Positions 16,080 through 24,421 of a DNA stretch of 64,000 bases are shown piece after piece. The stretch covers positions 38,277-102,276 of the forward strand of contig JASBVF010000048.1 of the NCBI GenBank assembly GCA_030147525.1. Direction: 5' to 3'. This stretch comes from Bacteroidota bacterium. GTDB lineage: Bacteria; Bacteroidota; Bacteroidia; Chitinophagales; Saprospiraceae. The translations under genes and the position numbers were made by a program. The notes under the pieces were generated by a model. It was not told where the DNA came from. It ran no database searches and was given only the letters and a program-made list of their open reading frames with translations. The stretch's first letter is position 1; every line of letters begins with the position of its first letter.

Positions 16080-18596
16080 ATGAACATGAAAAAGCTTACT
16101 TTTTTATACGCACTTCTGCTGTTCTCCTCCACTGTTTTTTGTCAAAAAACGCCGGACAAAGTGCTGGGAAAACCGGCCGCCTGCTTCAAGCCGGTGGAAA
16201 TGGACGAGGATGTTTACCTGAAAAAATATGTGGATAGTAGAATAGGCTACTACAGCGACAACACCCCGTGGATCGTCATGGCCGACCGGGAAGGCGTGAA
16301 GACTTACACCGATGCGAAAGCAGGCGAATCCTTCCGGGAACTGACGTTTCGGGACTGGTACTACGTTGTGGATGAAGATAAAAACATGATCCGCCTCGGC
16401 CGGGGCGAGTTGTCAGGAATGAAAGTGGACAAAGAATACTGGGAGGATTTCGGCTGGGTGAACAAAAAAAACGTGCTGCTCTGGGCCAATGCCCTTCAGG
16501 ACGCCCGCACCGGCATTCACAAAAAAGCGTTTTTGCTCAACAAAGTCAGCGACGTGAAGGCTGTGATGTCGTTGGAAAAAAAGGAAATCGTGCAGATTTT
16601 CAGCGGGCCGTCCACCGGCAACACCATCGGCAAAAAGACGATCTACGAGTTCTATTTTATTTTCAAAAAAGAAAACGGCCGTTACCTGCTCGCCAAGGAC
16701 GCCGTGCTTTCCTCCCGCTCGGCGGACGAGTCGCTTGTCGGCTGGGTGCCGGAAAGCCGGGTAGCCGAATGGAATACCCGGATTTCGCTGGAACCGAACT
16801 TCAGCGAGGCGGCTTTCGAAGAACGAAAAGCCAAACCGAATTTTCGGGTGGCTGCCTACGGCAACGAAGAATACGCCCAAACCCACGCTCGTCAGGGCGC
16901 TTCGCCATCCGGCCAGGCCTACTGGGCGAACGACCCTGCCGGATTGAACCCCGCCCAACTGGCCGGAAGCAATCCACGCCGCTTCAAGGGCGCCGTGATG
17001 CGCTTCCCCATGCTCAATGACAACGGAACTTATTACCGCACCGGCGTCATCGGCGACATTACGGTGAAAACCATGAGCGAGCAGTTGGATAAAATCAACG
17101 AGGTGAACTACTCCGGCATGGTGGCCGCCAATGAATACAGCCGCCGGGCCAGGGACAACTACAACATTCTCTTCGTCGTGGAAGGCACGCAGATGATGGA
17201 GCCGTATCGCCAGAGCCTGGCTGATGCGGTGCAGGAAATTCGCCGCAACCTGTCCGGCGTGCCGAACGTCCGCTTCGGCGTGGCCGTGTACCGGGACGTG
17301 CCGGAGGAGGAGAAAGGGAAGCTTTTTGAAATACTGCCGCTCACAGCCAGCCAGGACAAGGTGCTTGATTTCATCAAAAACATGGAACTGGCCCAGTGGT
17401 ACGATTTTGACCCATGGACTGCGATGTACTATGGTGTCCATCAGGCCGTGCTGGAAGCCGGCTTCCGCAAGGAGGACACCAACATCATCATCATGGCCGG
17501 TGAAAACGGAGACTACCGGGGCGACCGTCTCCGGCGGAAAAAGGAGGAAAAACACAAAACTTTCATCGAAACCAGTACGATCGTTGACAAACTGTGCGAG
17601 CTGAACATCCATCTCATCAGTTTGCAATGCAGGAATACCGGCGATTACCAGGACGAAGTTTACGCACGGCAATGCCGCAATTTTTTACTCGAAAACTCCA
17701 AGTGCCAGCATGACCTCGTGCGGGGCGTGTCAGAGTATATTCCTGAAATCCAGATTCCAAATCCTGACATCCCTGAGCTGGAAGAATCCTACATCATCGT
17801 GCTGAAAGGCGGTACGACGATCGGTAAAATCTACCGGGCAAAAACTGGCACAGGCATGAGCCGGGATGAGTTCGTCAACTGGACGGTGCAGGCGGCCGTC
17901 AACGTGCATGATTTCACCGAAAAATTCTGGGCAAATATGTCCCGCATCGTCGATGACGGCAACTCCATCCAGGATGTGTCCTCCGGAGCTTTTACCCCGG
18001 CGCTGGCAAAGGCGATCAAGACGATTTACGATGGCAGTAAAAAAAATCAATGGACGGAAAAAGACGTGGTAAACCTCGCCAACCAGAAGTACAAACTCTA
18101 CGCCGAGGTGTTTGTGCCCAAACAAATCAGCGGCTCCAAACACGACGCTTTTTCCTACGTCCTGTTCATGCCCCGCATCGACCTGGAGGATTACATCATC
18201 ACCCTCCGCCGCCTGGCAGTGGCCAGCGATGGCTCGCCCGACGAGCAGCGGGAGCAGCTTTTCAACACGCTGGTGGAGTTGCTGAAACAGTTCACCGGCG
18301 ACGCAAGTCTGCGCAACAACGACCCGAAAAATACCTCGGTGGAGGAACTCCGCCAGATCATGCAGGGCGTGACGAAGGAAGGCCTGAAAATCGGCGGCGA
18401 ACTGGATAAATTCATGATCGCCGACTTCCTCAACAAACGCAAAATGTCGGACGAGAAAGTCCAGCGTTTCGTGAAACGCATCCTCGACAATACGGAAATT
18501 TTACAGCAAATACTCAAGGAGGGCCGCAACTACGAATTTTTATACAAAACCAACGCCGACTCATATTACTGGATTCCGGTTGAGTACACTTTCTGA
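16080..18596 (+). CDS. Exported vWA-like protein with N-terminal SH3-like region
   Basis: An 838-aa protein with a signal peptide (LTFLYALLLFSSTVFCQ). Residues 40-260 look like two bacterial SH3-like units (FRELTFRDWYYVVDEDKN and IVQIFSGPSTGNTIGKK). Residues 360-530 resemble a von Willebrand A domain: NILFVVEGTQMMEPYRQSL, VRFGVAVYRDVPEE, TAMYYGVHQAVLEAGF, NIIIMAGENGDYRG. The usual MIDAS metal-site residues appear changed, with VEGTQMM where D-x-S-x-S or DGTxSM is expected and GENGD where GDxGD is usual. The C-terminal 300 residues are helical and unrecognised. It sits between the barrel-like protein and the ABC transporter genes. vWA proteins accompany PP2C and kinases in T6SS and TerY-P signalling loci. 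Confidence 0.75.
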   Translation: MNMKKLTFLYALLLFSSTVFCQKTPDKVLGKPAACFKPVEMDEDVYLKKYVDSRIGYYSDNTPWIVMADREGVKTYTDAKAGESFRELTFRDWYYVVDEDKNMIRLGRGELSGMKVDKEYWEDFGWVNKKNVLLWANALQDARTGIHKKAFLLNKVSDVKAVMSLEKKEIVQIFSGPSTGNTIGKKTIYEFYFIFKKENGRYLLAKDAVLSSRSADESLVGWVPESRVAEWNTRISLEPNFSEAAFEERKAKPNFRVAAYGNEEYAQTHARQGASPSGQAYWANDPAGLNPAQLAGSNPRRFKGAVMRFPMLNDNGTYYRTGVIGDITVKTMSEQLDKINEVNYSGMVAANEYSRRARDNYNILFVVEGTQMMEPYRQSLADAVQEIRRNLSGVPNVRFGVAVYRDVPEEEKGKLFEILPLTASQDKVLDFIKNMELAQWYDFDPWTAMYYGVHQAVLEAGFRKEDTNIIIMAGENGDYRGDRLRRKKEEKHKTFIETSTIVDKLCELNIHLISLQCRNTGDYQDEVYARQCRNFLLENSKCQHDLVRGVSEYIPEIQIPNPDIPELEESYIIVLKGGTTIGKIYRAKTGTGMSRDEFVNWTVQAAVNVHDFTEKFWANMSRIVDDGNSIQDVSSGAFTPALAKAIKTIYDGSKKNQWTEKDVVNLANQKYKLYAEVFVPKQISGSKHDAFSYVLFMPRIDLEDYIITLRRLAVASDGSPDEQREQLFNTLVELLKQFTGDASLRNNDPKNTSVEELRQIMQGVTKEGLKIGGELDKFMIADFLNKRKMSDEKVQRFVKRILDNTEILQQILKEGRNYEFLYKTNADSYYWIPVEYTF

Positions 18597-18633
18597 TTTG
18601 CACCCACTCACATTTTGAAACAACTGCCTCCAC

Positions 18634-19491
18634 ATGGATTTTACTTTTAAAATACGCCAGCTTGAATGCCGCTACCTGGAAGGGAAAACCGTCCTGAAAG
18701 TGCCTTCGCTCGACATCGAGCGGGGCCGAATCGTGTTTTTGCTGGGGCCGTCGGGCATCGGAAAAAGCACGTTCATCGAAGCGGTGGGGCTGATGAACGA
18801 CACGATCCGGCCCAGGCTGGAAACCAGCATCCGGTTTTTTCAGACAGACGGCGGGGAGGTGGAGTTGAAAAACAGTTGGCAGGAGCCGAATGACCGGCTG
18901 TCCCACTTCCGGAATCTTTACTACAGCTTCATTTTTCAGCAAACGAACCTGATGCCCAATTTCACCGCCGGTGAAAATATGTGCATCAGTCAGTTGATCC
19001 GGGGTGTGCCGTTGCGGGAAGCCAAATCTGCCGTGCTGGCAACCATGCAGGAACTCAACCTGGAGCCTGAAATTTTTGATAAAAAAATCACCCACCTATC
19101 CGGCGGACAGCGGCAGCGGGTAGCGTTCGTGCGGGCGATCACCGCTGATTTCGAAGTGCTTTTCGGCGACGAACCCACCGGTAATCTCGATCGTGACACC
19201 GCCTTCCGGCTGATGACCATTTTACAAAAAAACCTCCGGCGGCACGGGCGCACGGCCCTCATCGTGTCGCACGACCTCGACCTGGCGTTGCAATTCGCCG
19301 ACCAGATCGTGCTGATGACTTTCAATGAAAATACGAACGAAGAAAACCGGCACGGCATCATCCGACCGGAGCATTTACTCGACTGCCGCAACGGCAGTTG
19401 GTTCGATGCAGATGGCGGCCTGCAGGAGCGGCCTGCTGTTTTTGTTCGTGAAATTTTAAACCAAAACCTGACGCCCGGCTATGTCCAGTGA
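18634..19491 (+). CDS. ABC transporter ATP-binding protein (LolD/MacB-type)
   Basis: A 285-aa ATPase. All motifs are present: Walker A LGPSGIGKSTF, Q-loop FIFQQTNLMPNF, signature LSGGQRQRVAF, Walker B VLFGDEPTGNLD and H-loop IVSHDLDLAL. The FQQTNLMPNFTAGEN segment is typical of the LolD/MacB/FtsE class that works with FtsX-fold permeases. An insertion of about 30 residues after Walker A (TIRPRLETSIRFFQTDGGEV) is longer than usual. Its stop overlaps the permease start by 11 bp. It probably energises mechanical transmission across the inner membrane rather than bulk import. Confidence 0.93.
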   Translation: MDFTFKIRQLECRYLEGKTVLKVPSLDIERGRIVFLLGPSGIGKSTFIEAVGLMNDTIRPRLETSIRFFQTDGGEVELKNSWQEPNDRLSHFRNLYYSFIFQQTNLMPNFTAGENMCISQLIRGVPLREAKSAVLATMQELNLEPEIFDKKITHLSGGQRQRVAFVRAITADFEVLFGDEPTGNLDRDTAFRLMTILQKNLRRHGRTALIVSHDLDLALQFADQIVLMTFNENTNEENRHGIIRPEHLLDCRNGSWFDADGGLQERPAVFVREILNQNLTPGYVQ

Positions 19492-21019
19492 AATGATTAA
19501 ACGGCTGCTGCGGATCGTTGGCGTGCGGGAAGAGTTCCGGCAACTTTTTTTTACCAACGAGTTCCGCACCCTTGCCGGCAAGGCGAACCGCTGGGTACTG
19601 CTGCTCAGCGCCATTTTGTTTCTCACGCTGCTGGCGCTGGGTTTCGCCATCGGCGGCCTGAAAACGCTGGCCCAGCGTATGGACGACCCCTTCACCAATT
19701 GGGTGGACTTGCAAATTGGCCGCTCGGTGACCGATGAGACCATCCGTGACATCCGCCGGACGTTTGCAGACAGCCACCTCCGGGATAGTTTTTTACTCAA
19801 AGACCTCAGCGAATACGTCATCTGGCGGGAACAGTTTGCGGAGCAAAAAAATGGTACGCTCTACTACCGCAAAGGCCGCACGGTGGATTTCGACGGCGAT
19901 TTGATCCAGAAAATTCTGGGTGAAACGGAAGGCAACGTGCTGGCCGGCCAAACCCTCGCCCCTGGCGATTCGAGCGTGAGCCTGCCCGCCTGCGGCCTCA
20001 TCGTCACCTTGCCGATGCTGGAAGGTCTAGGTTACGAGGCACCCCTGCAACAGCGGAAAATTTTACTCGACTACGACGGCCGTCCGCTCTGGCTCGAGGT
20101 GGTAGCGGTGGTGAAATCCCTGCCCAACCTCTGCGATTTTGCCTGCTCGCCCCAACTGTTCAACCTGCTGACGCAACCGCCCGACGAGAGCGGCTTCATC
20201 AACCTGGAAAGCACCTCGAACATCCTGCGGTTCCTTTCGCCGGAGGCGGATGCCGGTAAAGTTGAGCAGTGGCTGAACGACAAACTGGCGGGCGGTTTCA
20301 ACAGTCTCAAACAGGAAAATTTCGACCTGAACAACCGGCAATCCCACTACCGCTACGATGTGGTGTTGAATGATTTTTTTGATGAAAAAACAAGATCGGA
20401 GTTGGCGGCCCGATGCCGGGAGGGAGCGCCGTTTGCGCTGAAAACTTTCGAAGAATTCACCTGTAACGAGGAGTTTCAGCATCTGGCCAATCCGTACTAC
20501 ATCGCTTTCAATTTCAGCCGGCTCGACCGGGTGCGGCAGTTCCGGGAACACTTGCAGGAGCGCTATGGCATCGAGATCAGCATGGATCAGGTGGAGGCGA
20601 AGGAAAATTTTGCCCTGGTCAGCCAGTTGACGTGGTTCATGGCGGTGGTGTTGTTTGTGTTCGGGGTGGGGAGCATCGTCAGTTTCATCCACAGCCTGCT
20701 GCGCACGCACCTCGAAAAGATCAAACCCAACCTCGGCACCTTCAAAGCGTTCGGCCTGGGCAATGCCTTTTTGAAAGGGATTTACGGCCGCATTGTGCTG
20801 TTTTTCCTCGGCATGGCCACGGTGCTGGCGGCTGGGCTGGTGTTGCTGATTTACTTTTTTCAAAAACTTTTCCTGCCATCCGGCTACCTCGACGTGCTGG
20901 ATGTCCGGCTGGCGGCGGCCTGCGGTTTCATCCTGCTGTGCGGACTGCTGCTCACGCAATGGACTATCCGCCGGACGCTGATGGACACGCCCGGGAATTT
21001 GATATACGGCAGGGACTAA
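19481..21019 (+). CDS. FtsX/MacB-type ABC permease
   Basis: A 512-aa membrane protein. One helix lies near residues 37-62 (WVLLLSAILFLTLLALGFAI). A periplasmic domain of about 310 residues follows, then three helices after residue 380: LTWFMAVVLFVFGVGSIVSF, IVLFFLGMATVLAAGLVLLI, LAAACGFILLCGLLLTQWTI. This 1+3 helix layout with a large periplasmic domain is that of MacB, LolC/E and FtsX. The cytoplasmic loop LEKIKPNLGTFKAFGLG matches the coupling-helix region of that superfamily. It overlaps the ATPase gene. With the lipoprotein and exported neighbours, a role in moving or signalling to envelope components is plausible. Confidence 0.85.
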   Translation: MSSEMIKRLLRIVGVREEFRQLFFTNEFRTLAGKANRWVLLLSAILFLTLLALGFAIGGLKTLAQRMDDPFTNWVDLQIGRSVTDETIRDIRRTFADSHLRDSFLLKDLSEYVIWREQFAEQKNGTLYYRKGRTVDFDGDLIQKILGETEGNVLAGQTLAPGDSSVSLPACGLIVTLPMLEGLGYEAPLQQRKILLDYDGRPLWLEVVAVVKSLPNLCDFACSPQLFNLLTQPPDESGFINLESTSNILRFLSPEADAGKVEQWLNDKLAGGFNSLKQENFDLNNRQSHYRYDVVLNDFFDEKTRSELAARCREGAPFALKTFEEFTCNEEFQHLANPYYIAFNFSRLDRVRQFREHLQERYGIEISMDQVEAKENFALVSQLTWFMAVVLFVFGVGSIVSFIHSLLRTHLEKIKPNLGTFKAFGLGNAFLKGIYGRIVLFFLGMATVLAAGLVLLIYFFQKLFLPSGYLDVLDVRLAAACGFILLCGLLLTQWTIRRTLMDTPGNLIYGRD

Positions 21020-21030
21020 AAAACTGGACG

Positions 21031-21498
21031 ATGAAATTTCGATTACTTTTTTTGATCGCAATGATTCCGGCAATGCTGCACACCGGTTGCTCAGGCGACG
21101 GAGCTTCCGATGGAGAAACGGCCATGCCGGCAGATTCCATTCAGGCACTGCTCGCCCTGGATGCAGGGTTGGCCACGGCCGATTCGACAGTCGCCGCCGC
21201 AATCGCTCCACCCTCGAAAGCACAGCAAAAACAACGGCAGGAGCGGGACAGCATCATCCGGACGCTCGTCCCGAAAAGCGAAGTCTGCAAGCTGGCCTGC
21301 CCGGAGTTGCTGGAGCGCTACCGGGAGGCGGTGGAGCTCTCCGTTTCAAAAAAAGACGATTCCAAGCTCCAGTTTTTTATCAACAACGCCAACGATCCCT
21401 GCCTGCAGGCCTGCAAGAAAAAAGCGGAGACGCTGGCCGAATTCAAGGCTTTGGATAAAAAGCTGAACGAGTCCGGCGAGGAGGAAGACATTTTTTAA
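21031..21498 (+). CDS. Cluster lipoprotein, unknown function
   Basis: A 155-aa protein starting at 21031. A signal peptide ends in the lipobox MLHTGC. An Ala/Asp-rich stretch leads to a helical C-terminal domain with four spaced Cys (CKLACPELLERY and CLQACKKKAETL). The paired CxxxC motifs could form disulfides in the periplasm. The gene follows the permease stop by 11 bp and is probably the last gene of the phospho-signalling cluster. It could be the substrate or tether of the ABC transporter, but no family is recognised. Confidence 0.75.
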   Translation: MKFRLLFLIAMIPAMLHTGCSGDGASDGETAMPADSIQALLALDAGLATADSTVAAAIAPPSKAQQKQRQERDSIIRTLVPKSEVCKLACPELLERYREAVELSVSKKDDSKLQFFINNANDPCLQACKKKAETLAEFKALDKKLNESGEEEDIF

Positions 21499-21516
21499 AC
21501 CTTCAATACTTCAATT

Positions 21517-22056
21517 ATGAAAACATGGAAAAATTGTTCGAATCCTGGTCCGCCACTGGTGCTTTGGCGGGCGTTGATGGCGGGCTGCTGCCTGTGGCTG
21601 CTGGTGTTGCCTGCCGCTGTTTCGCAGCAGCTTTCACCAAAAGTCAGTGCCGCAGCGGGCGCTTCCGCCAACCTGCCGGGAGGCGGGTACATGGCCTGGA
21701 CGGTGGGCGAGACCGTCATTTTCACCGGTGAAACAGCCAGTCATTTCATGACGCAGGGTTTTCACCAGCCCGACTGGCTGCTGACGGCGGTGGAGGAGGC
21801 GAAAAATCTCCCCTGGCAGGCGGCTTTGTCGCCCAACCCGGCGGGCAGTTTCATTGAAATGTCCGTGCTGGCAGAAACCCCAGCGGACTGGACGGCAGCG
21901 CTCTACGCTGCTGACGGCCGGTTTCTCGGAAAACAAAGCGCCACGGCTGCCCGAACTACCTTCCGCTTCGAGGTGGGCGAATTGGCGCCCGGACTGTATT
22001 TTTTGACCCTGACCTCCGGCGGCAGGGTAGGAGCTTATCGCTTCGTAAAACAGTGA
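21517..22056 (+). CDS. Type IX secretion cargo, short T9SS sorting-domain protein
   Basis: A 179-aa protein with an N-terminal signal sequence (WLLVLPAAVSQQ). The first mature half (GGGYMAWTVGETVIFTG, then HFMTQGFHQPDW) is a pattern often seen just before T9SS sorting domains. The last 75 residues are a type A C-terminal domain: LSPNPAGSFIEMSV, then WTAALYAADGRFLGKQSA, then GELAPGLYFLTLTSGG, ending YRFVKQ. It is expected to be exported to the surface. It has little beyond the sorting signal, so it may be a surface peptide carrier. It starts 18 bp after the cluster lipoprotein. Confidence 0.85.
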   Translation: MKTWKNCSNPGPPLVLWRALMAGCCLWLLVLPAAVSQQLSPKVSAAAGASANLPGGGYMAWTVGETVIFTGETASHFMTQGFHQPDWLLTAVEEAKNLPWQAALSPNPAGSFIEMSVLAETPADWTAALYAADGRFLGKQSATAARTTFRFEVGELAPGLYFLTLTSGGRVGAYRFVKQ

Positions 22057-22097
22057 GCCGGTATTCATTTTTCCTTTTAAACTTTAAAAAATCAGTC

Positions 22098-23690
22098 ATG
22101 AAAAATCTATTATTTTCCTTCGTCTTCGTCATTTTCTCCATCAGCATTTCGCAAGCGCAAGCGCCGCAAGGCATTAATTACCAGGGTGTTCTGCGGGATG
22201 ATACCGGGCAGCCGCTCGACGGCCAGAATGTTTTTATCAAATTCATCATCCTGAAAAACAGTGCTACCGGCGACATCGTGTACAGCGAAACGCACGCCGG
22301 ATTTACCGATCAGTTTGGCCTTTTCAATAAAAGAATCGGAGAGGGGCAGGTTGCTTTCGGCAGTTTTTCCGGCATCGACTGGGGCAGTGCGCCGCACTTC
22401 TTGCGGGTGGAGGTCGATCCCAGCGGCACGGGCAGCAACTACCAGTTGCTGGGCACCCAACAAATGGTTTCTGTGCCGTATGCTTTGTATGCTGAGAAGA
22501 GTGGGAGTGGCGGTGGTCAAACGCTAACGCAGGGTGCCGGGATTTCCATTTCCAACAACGTCATCACCAATACTGGCGATCTCGATCCCACGGACGACCT
22601 GACCAACGCCTCGTTCGCTGGCGGCGACCTGACCGGCACGTTCAATAACCTGCAAATTGTGAACAATGCTGTGGGAAGTGACGAAATCGCCAACGGCTCC
22701 ATCCAGGCTGCCGATATTAGCAGCATGGGCGCTTCTTCCGGGCAGGTGCTGAAATACAATGGTACAGCCTGGGCGCCAGGAACGGATCTGACTGGTGGTG
22801 GCGGTTCAAATTATATCCCCGGAACAGGCATTGATATTGTCAATGGAAACACAATTGTAAACCTCGGCGATATCAATGCCGACGACGACATTACCACTTC
22901 CTCATCGGCTGGCGGCGATCTCAGCGGTACTTTTAGCAATCTTCAACTAAAATCCAATGTGGTAGGCAGTTCGGAACTGGCAAGCATGGGCGCTTCTTCC
23001 GGGCAGGTGCTGAAATACAATGGTTCATCGTGGGCGCCAGGGACGGATAACGGTACTTCGTATTCACAAGGCAACGGTATCACTATTTCGGGAAATACGA
23101 TCAGCAGCTCGACTTTTCAGAAGTCGGGGTCGAATGTGTATTACACAGGGGGTGATGTTGGTATTGGAACATCCAACCCAAACGGATACAAAGTTAAGAT
23201 TAGGCATGGTGATCAAGGAACGGGTCTAAATATCGAAAACTCAGCCAATAGTAATGATTGGGAACTTTGGTCCGTAGGATTCAACACAAACCTTGCTTTA
23301 ATTGGCAATGGAAATCCTAAAGGTTACTTCAGCGGCATAGATGGTATCTACTATTTGTCATCTGATAAAAGGTTTAAAAAAGAAATAGAACCAATCGAAC
23401 CAGTTTTATCTTCCGTAATGGAATTGAAGCCAAGTGAGTATAAAATGCGCTATGGAAATCCAGAGAATACCAAGTCTATTGGCTTTATAGCACAGGAAAT
23501 CCAAGAGATATTTCCTTCTTTGGTAGGTAATCAACAAGATAAAAATGGAGAGAATTATTTGAGTGTAAACTACACCGGTTTTACTGTCATAGCCCTCAAA
23601 GCAATACAAGAACAACAAGCTATAATCGAAGAACTGAGAACAAAAGTAAAAGAACTTGAAGGTAAAATTGAAGCTATAAGCAACAAATAA
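22098..23690 (+). CDS. Tail-fibre-like surface protein with C-terminal S74 chaperone domain
   Basis: A 530-aa protein with a signal peptide (MKNLLFSFVFVIFSISIS). Residues 20-130 are a common Bacteroidota N-terminal domain (APQGINYQGVLRDDTGQPLD). Residues 135-350 are beta-helix-like repeats, including two copies of SMGASSGQVLKYNG. The C-terminus is an intramolecular chaperone (peptidase S74) domain, with the autocleavage-site motif SSDKRFKKEIEPIEP, then IGFIAQEIQEIFP, and a terminal coiled coil. The probable result is a trimeric fibre. The 5' two thirds are GC-rich while the part after about 23160 is clearly AT-rich, suggesting a chimeric gene. Confidence 0.88.
   Translation: MKNLLFSFVFVIFSISISQAQAPQGINYQGVLRDDTGQPLDGQNVFIKFIILKNSATGDIVYSETHAGFTDQFGLFNKRIGEGQVAFGSFSGIDWGSAPHFLRVEVDPSGTGSNYQLLGTQQMVSVPYALYAEKSGSGGGQTLTQGAGISISNNVITNTGDLDPTDDLTNASFAGGDLTGTFNNLQIVNNAVGSDEIANGSIQAADISSMGASSGQVLKYNGTAWAPGTDLTGGGGSNYIPGTGIDIVNGNTIVNLGDINADDDITTSSSAGGDLSGTFSNLQLKSNVVGSSELASMGASSGQVLKYNGSSWAPGTDNGTSYSQGNGITISGNTISSSTFQKSGSNVYYTGGDVGIGTSNPNGYKVKIRHGDQGTGLNIENSANSNDWELWSVGFNTNLALIGNGNPKGYFSGIDGIYYLSSDKRFKKEIEPIEPVLSSVMELKPSEYKMRYGNPENTKSIGFIAQEIQEIFPSLVGNQQDKNGENYLSVNYTGFTVIALKAIQEQQAIIEELRTKVKELEGKIEAISNK
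22722..22787 (+). repeat. 66-bp direct repeat inside the fibre gene, copy 1
   Basis: This stretch encodes the SMGASSGQVLKYNG module and matches 22983-23048 at nearly every base. Mismatches cluster in the Thr-Ala/Ser-Ser codons. It is a protein-repeat unit and a possible site for unequal recombination in the fibre shaft. Confidence 0.9.
22983..23048 (+). repeat. 66-bp direct repeat inside the fibre gene, copy 2
   Basis: Second copy of the unit at 22722-22787, in frame with it and 261 bp downstream. The spacing reflects a larger repeated block, because NLGDINADDDITTSS also mirrors NTGDLDPTDDLTNAS. The shaft therefore arose by duplication of a unit of roughly 85 residues. Confidence 0.9.
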
Positions 23691-23752
23691 TAATGTAAAA
23701 AAAGTCTGCTTTTGTGGCTGAAATGCTGGAAGGCAGGATAAAAAAAACTACC

Positions 23753-24385
23753 ATGAAAACTTCAGCTTTTATTTTAACTGTTGCCTTTCTTTTATCGCTT
23801 GGCGGATGCACTGCTGAAGAGGATATTCTGGACAACGGAGGAAGCAACAGCGATCCTGCCAAATGTCTTCACGGCACCTACCTGGGAACAGCACAGGTGA
23901 AACTGCGCTACTTCGATCCCTTCGGGGTTTATCTGGGCGAGAAGAATTTACAATTTCAGGCCAAAGTGCTGGCCGGTAAACCTTCCCAACTGAAAACAGC
24001 TCCGGTAGGAGAAGATAACCCGTTCAACCTCAATTTTTTCTCTGTCAATCAATCGGCGGAAGGTGCTTTTAATATGATGTCGGGGTTGGGTTTTACGGAC
24101 CCGAAGGACGGGAGAGAGCTGTTTTTGCAGTACTGGGATTTTGATTGGAATAAAACGAACGGTTCGGTCAGCGGGAAATTGACGGACACGGGAAACGCCC
24201 AGGCGCTCACGCTGAATTTGATCAATATCCAGGACCTGTTTACCGGCTTCGTGTTTCAGAATACGATGAAATTGCAAACCACCCTGACAGGCACGATTAC
24301 CTGCGATAAGGCCTCACTGAAGCTGAAAGGTCAGTCGAAAAATGAGATTGTGACTTTTGAAATTATTGTGGAGGCGAGTAAATAG
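23753..24385 (+). CDS. Lipoprotein of unknown function, 210 aa
   Basis: The ATG at 23753 begins a lipoprotein signal peptide with lipobox LSLGGC. The mature part is beta-rich (CLHGTYLGTAQVKLRYFDPF, then GKLTDTGNAQALTLNLINI, then TLTGTITCDKASLKLKGQS). It looks like a single lipocalin- or beta-barrel-like domain. No family is recognised. It lies 62 bp after the fibre gene and 36 bp before the CHAT gene on the same strand. Confidence 0.75.
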   Translation: MKTSAFILTVAFLLSLGGCTAEEDILDNGGSNSDPAKCLHGTYLGTAQVKLRYFDPFGVYLGEKNLQFQAKVLAGKPSQLKTAPVGEDNPFNLNFFSVNQSAEGAFNMMSGLGFTDPKDGRELFLQYWDFDWNKTNGSVSGKLTDTGNAQALTLNLINIQDLFTGFVFQNTMKLQTTLTGTITCDKASLKLKGQSKNEIVTFEIIVEASK

Positions 24386-24421
24386 ACTATCCACTTTTTT
24401 CAACCAAAAACATGCGAACCC

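Noticed and set aside
16413..17672. Minus-strand open frame of 419 codons opposite the vWA gene
   Set aside because: It is an antisense shadow with Val/His/Phe-rich sequence and no recognisable fold.
20063..21223. Minus-strand open frame of 386 codons opposite the ABC permease
   Set aside because: Arg/Gln/His-rich composition with no domain; it mirrors the codon bias of the real plus-strand gene.
7209..21498. Type VI secretion locus (kinase, phosphatase, FHA and vWA genes together)
   Set aside because: None of the sheath, baseplate, Hcp, VgrG or TssJLM genes are present in the window.
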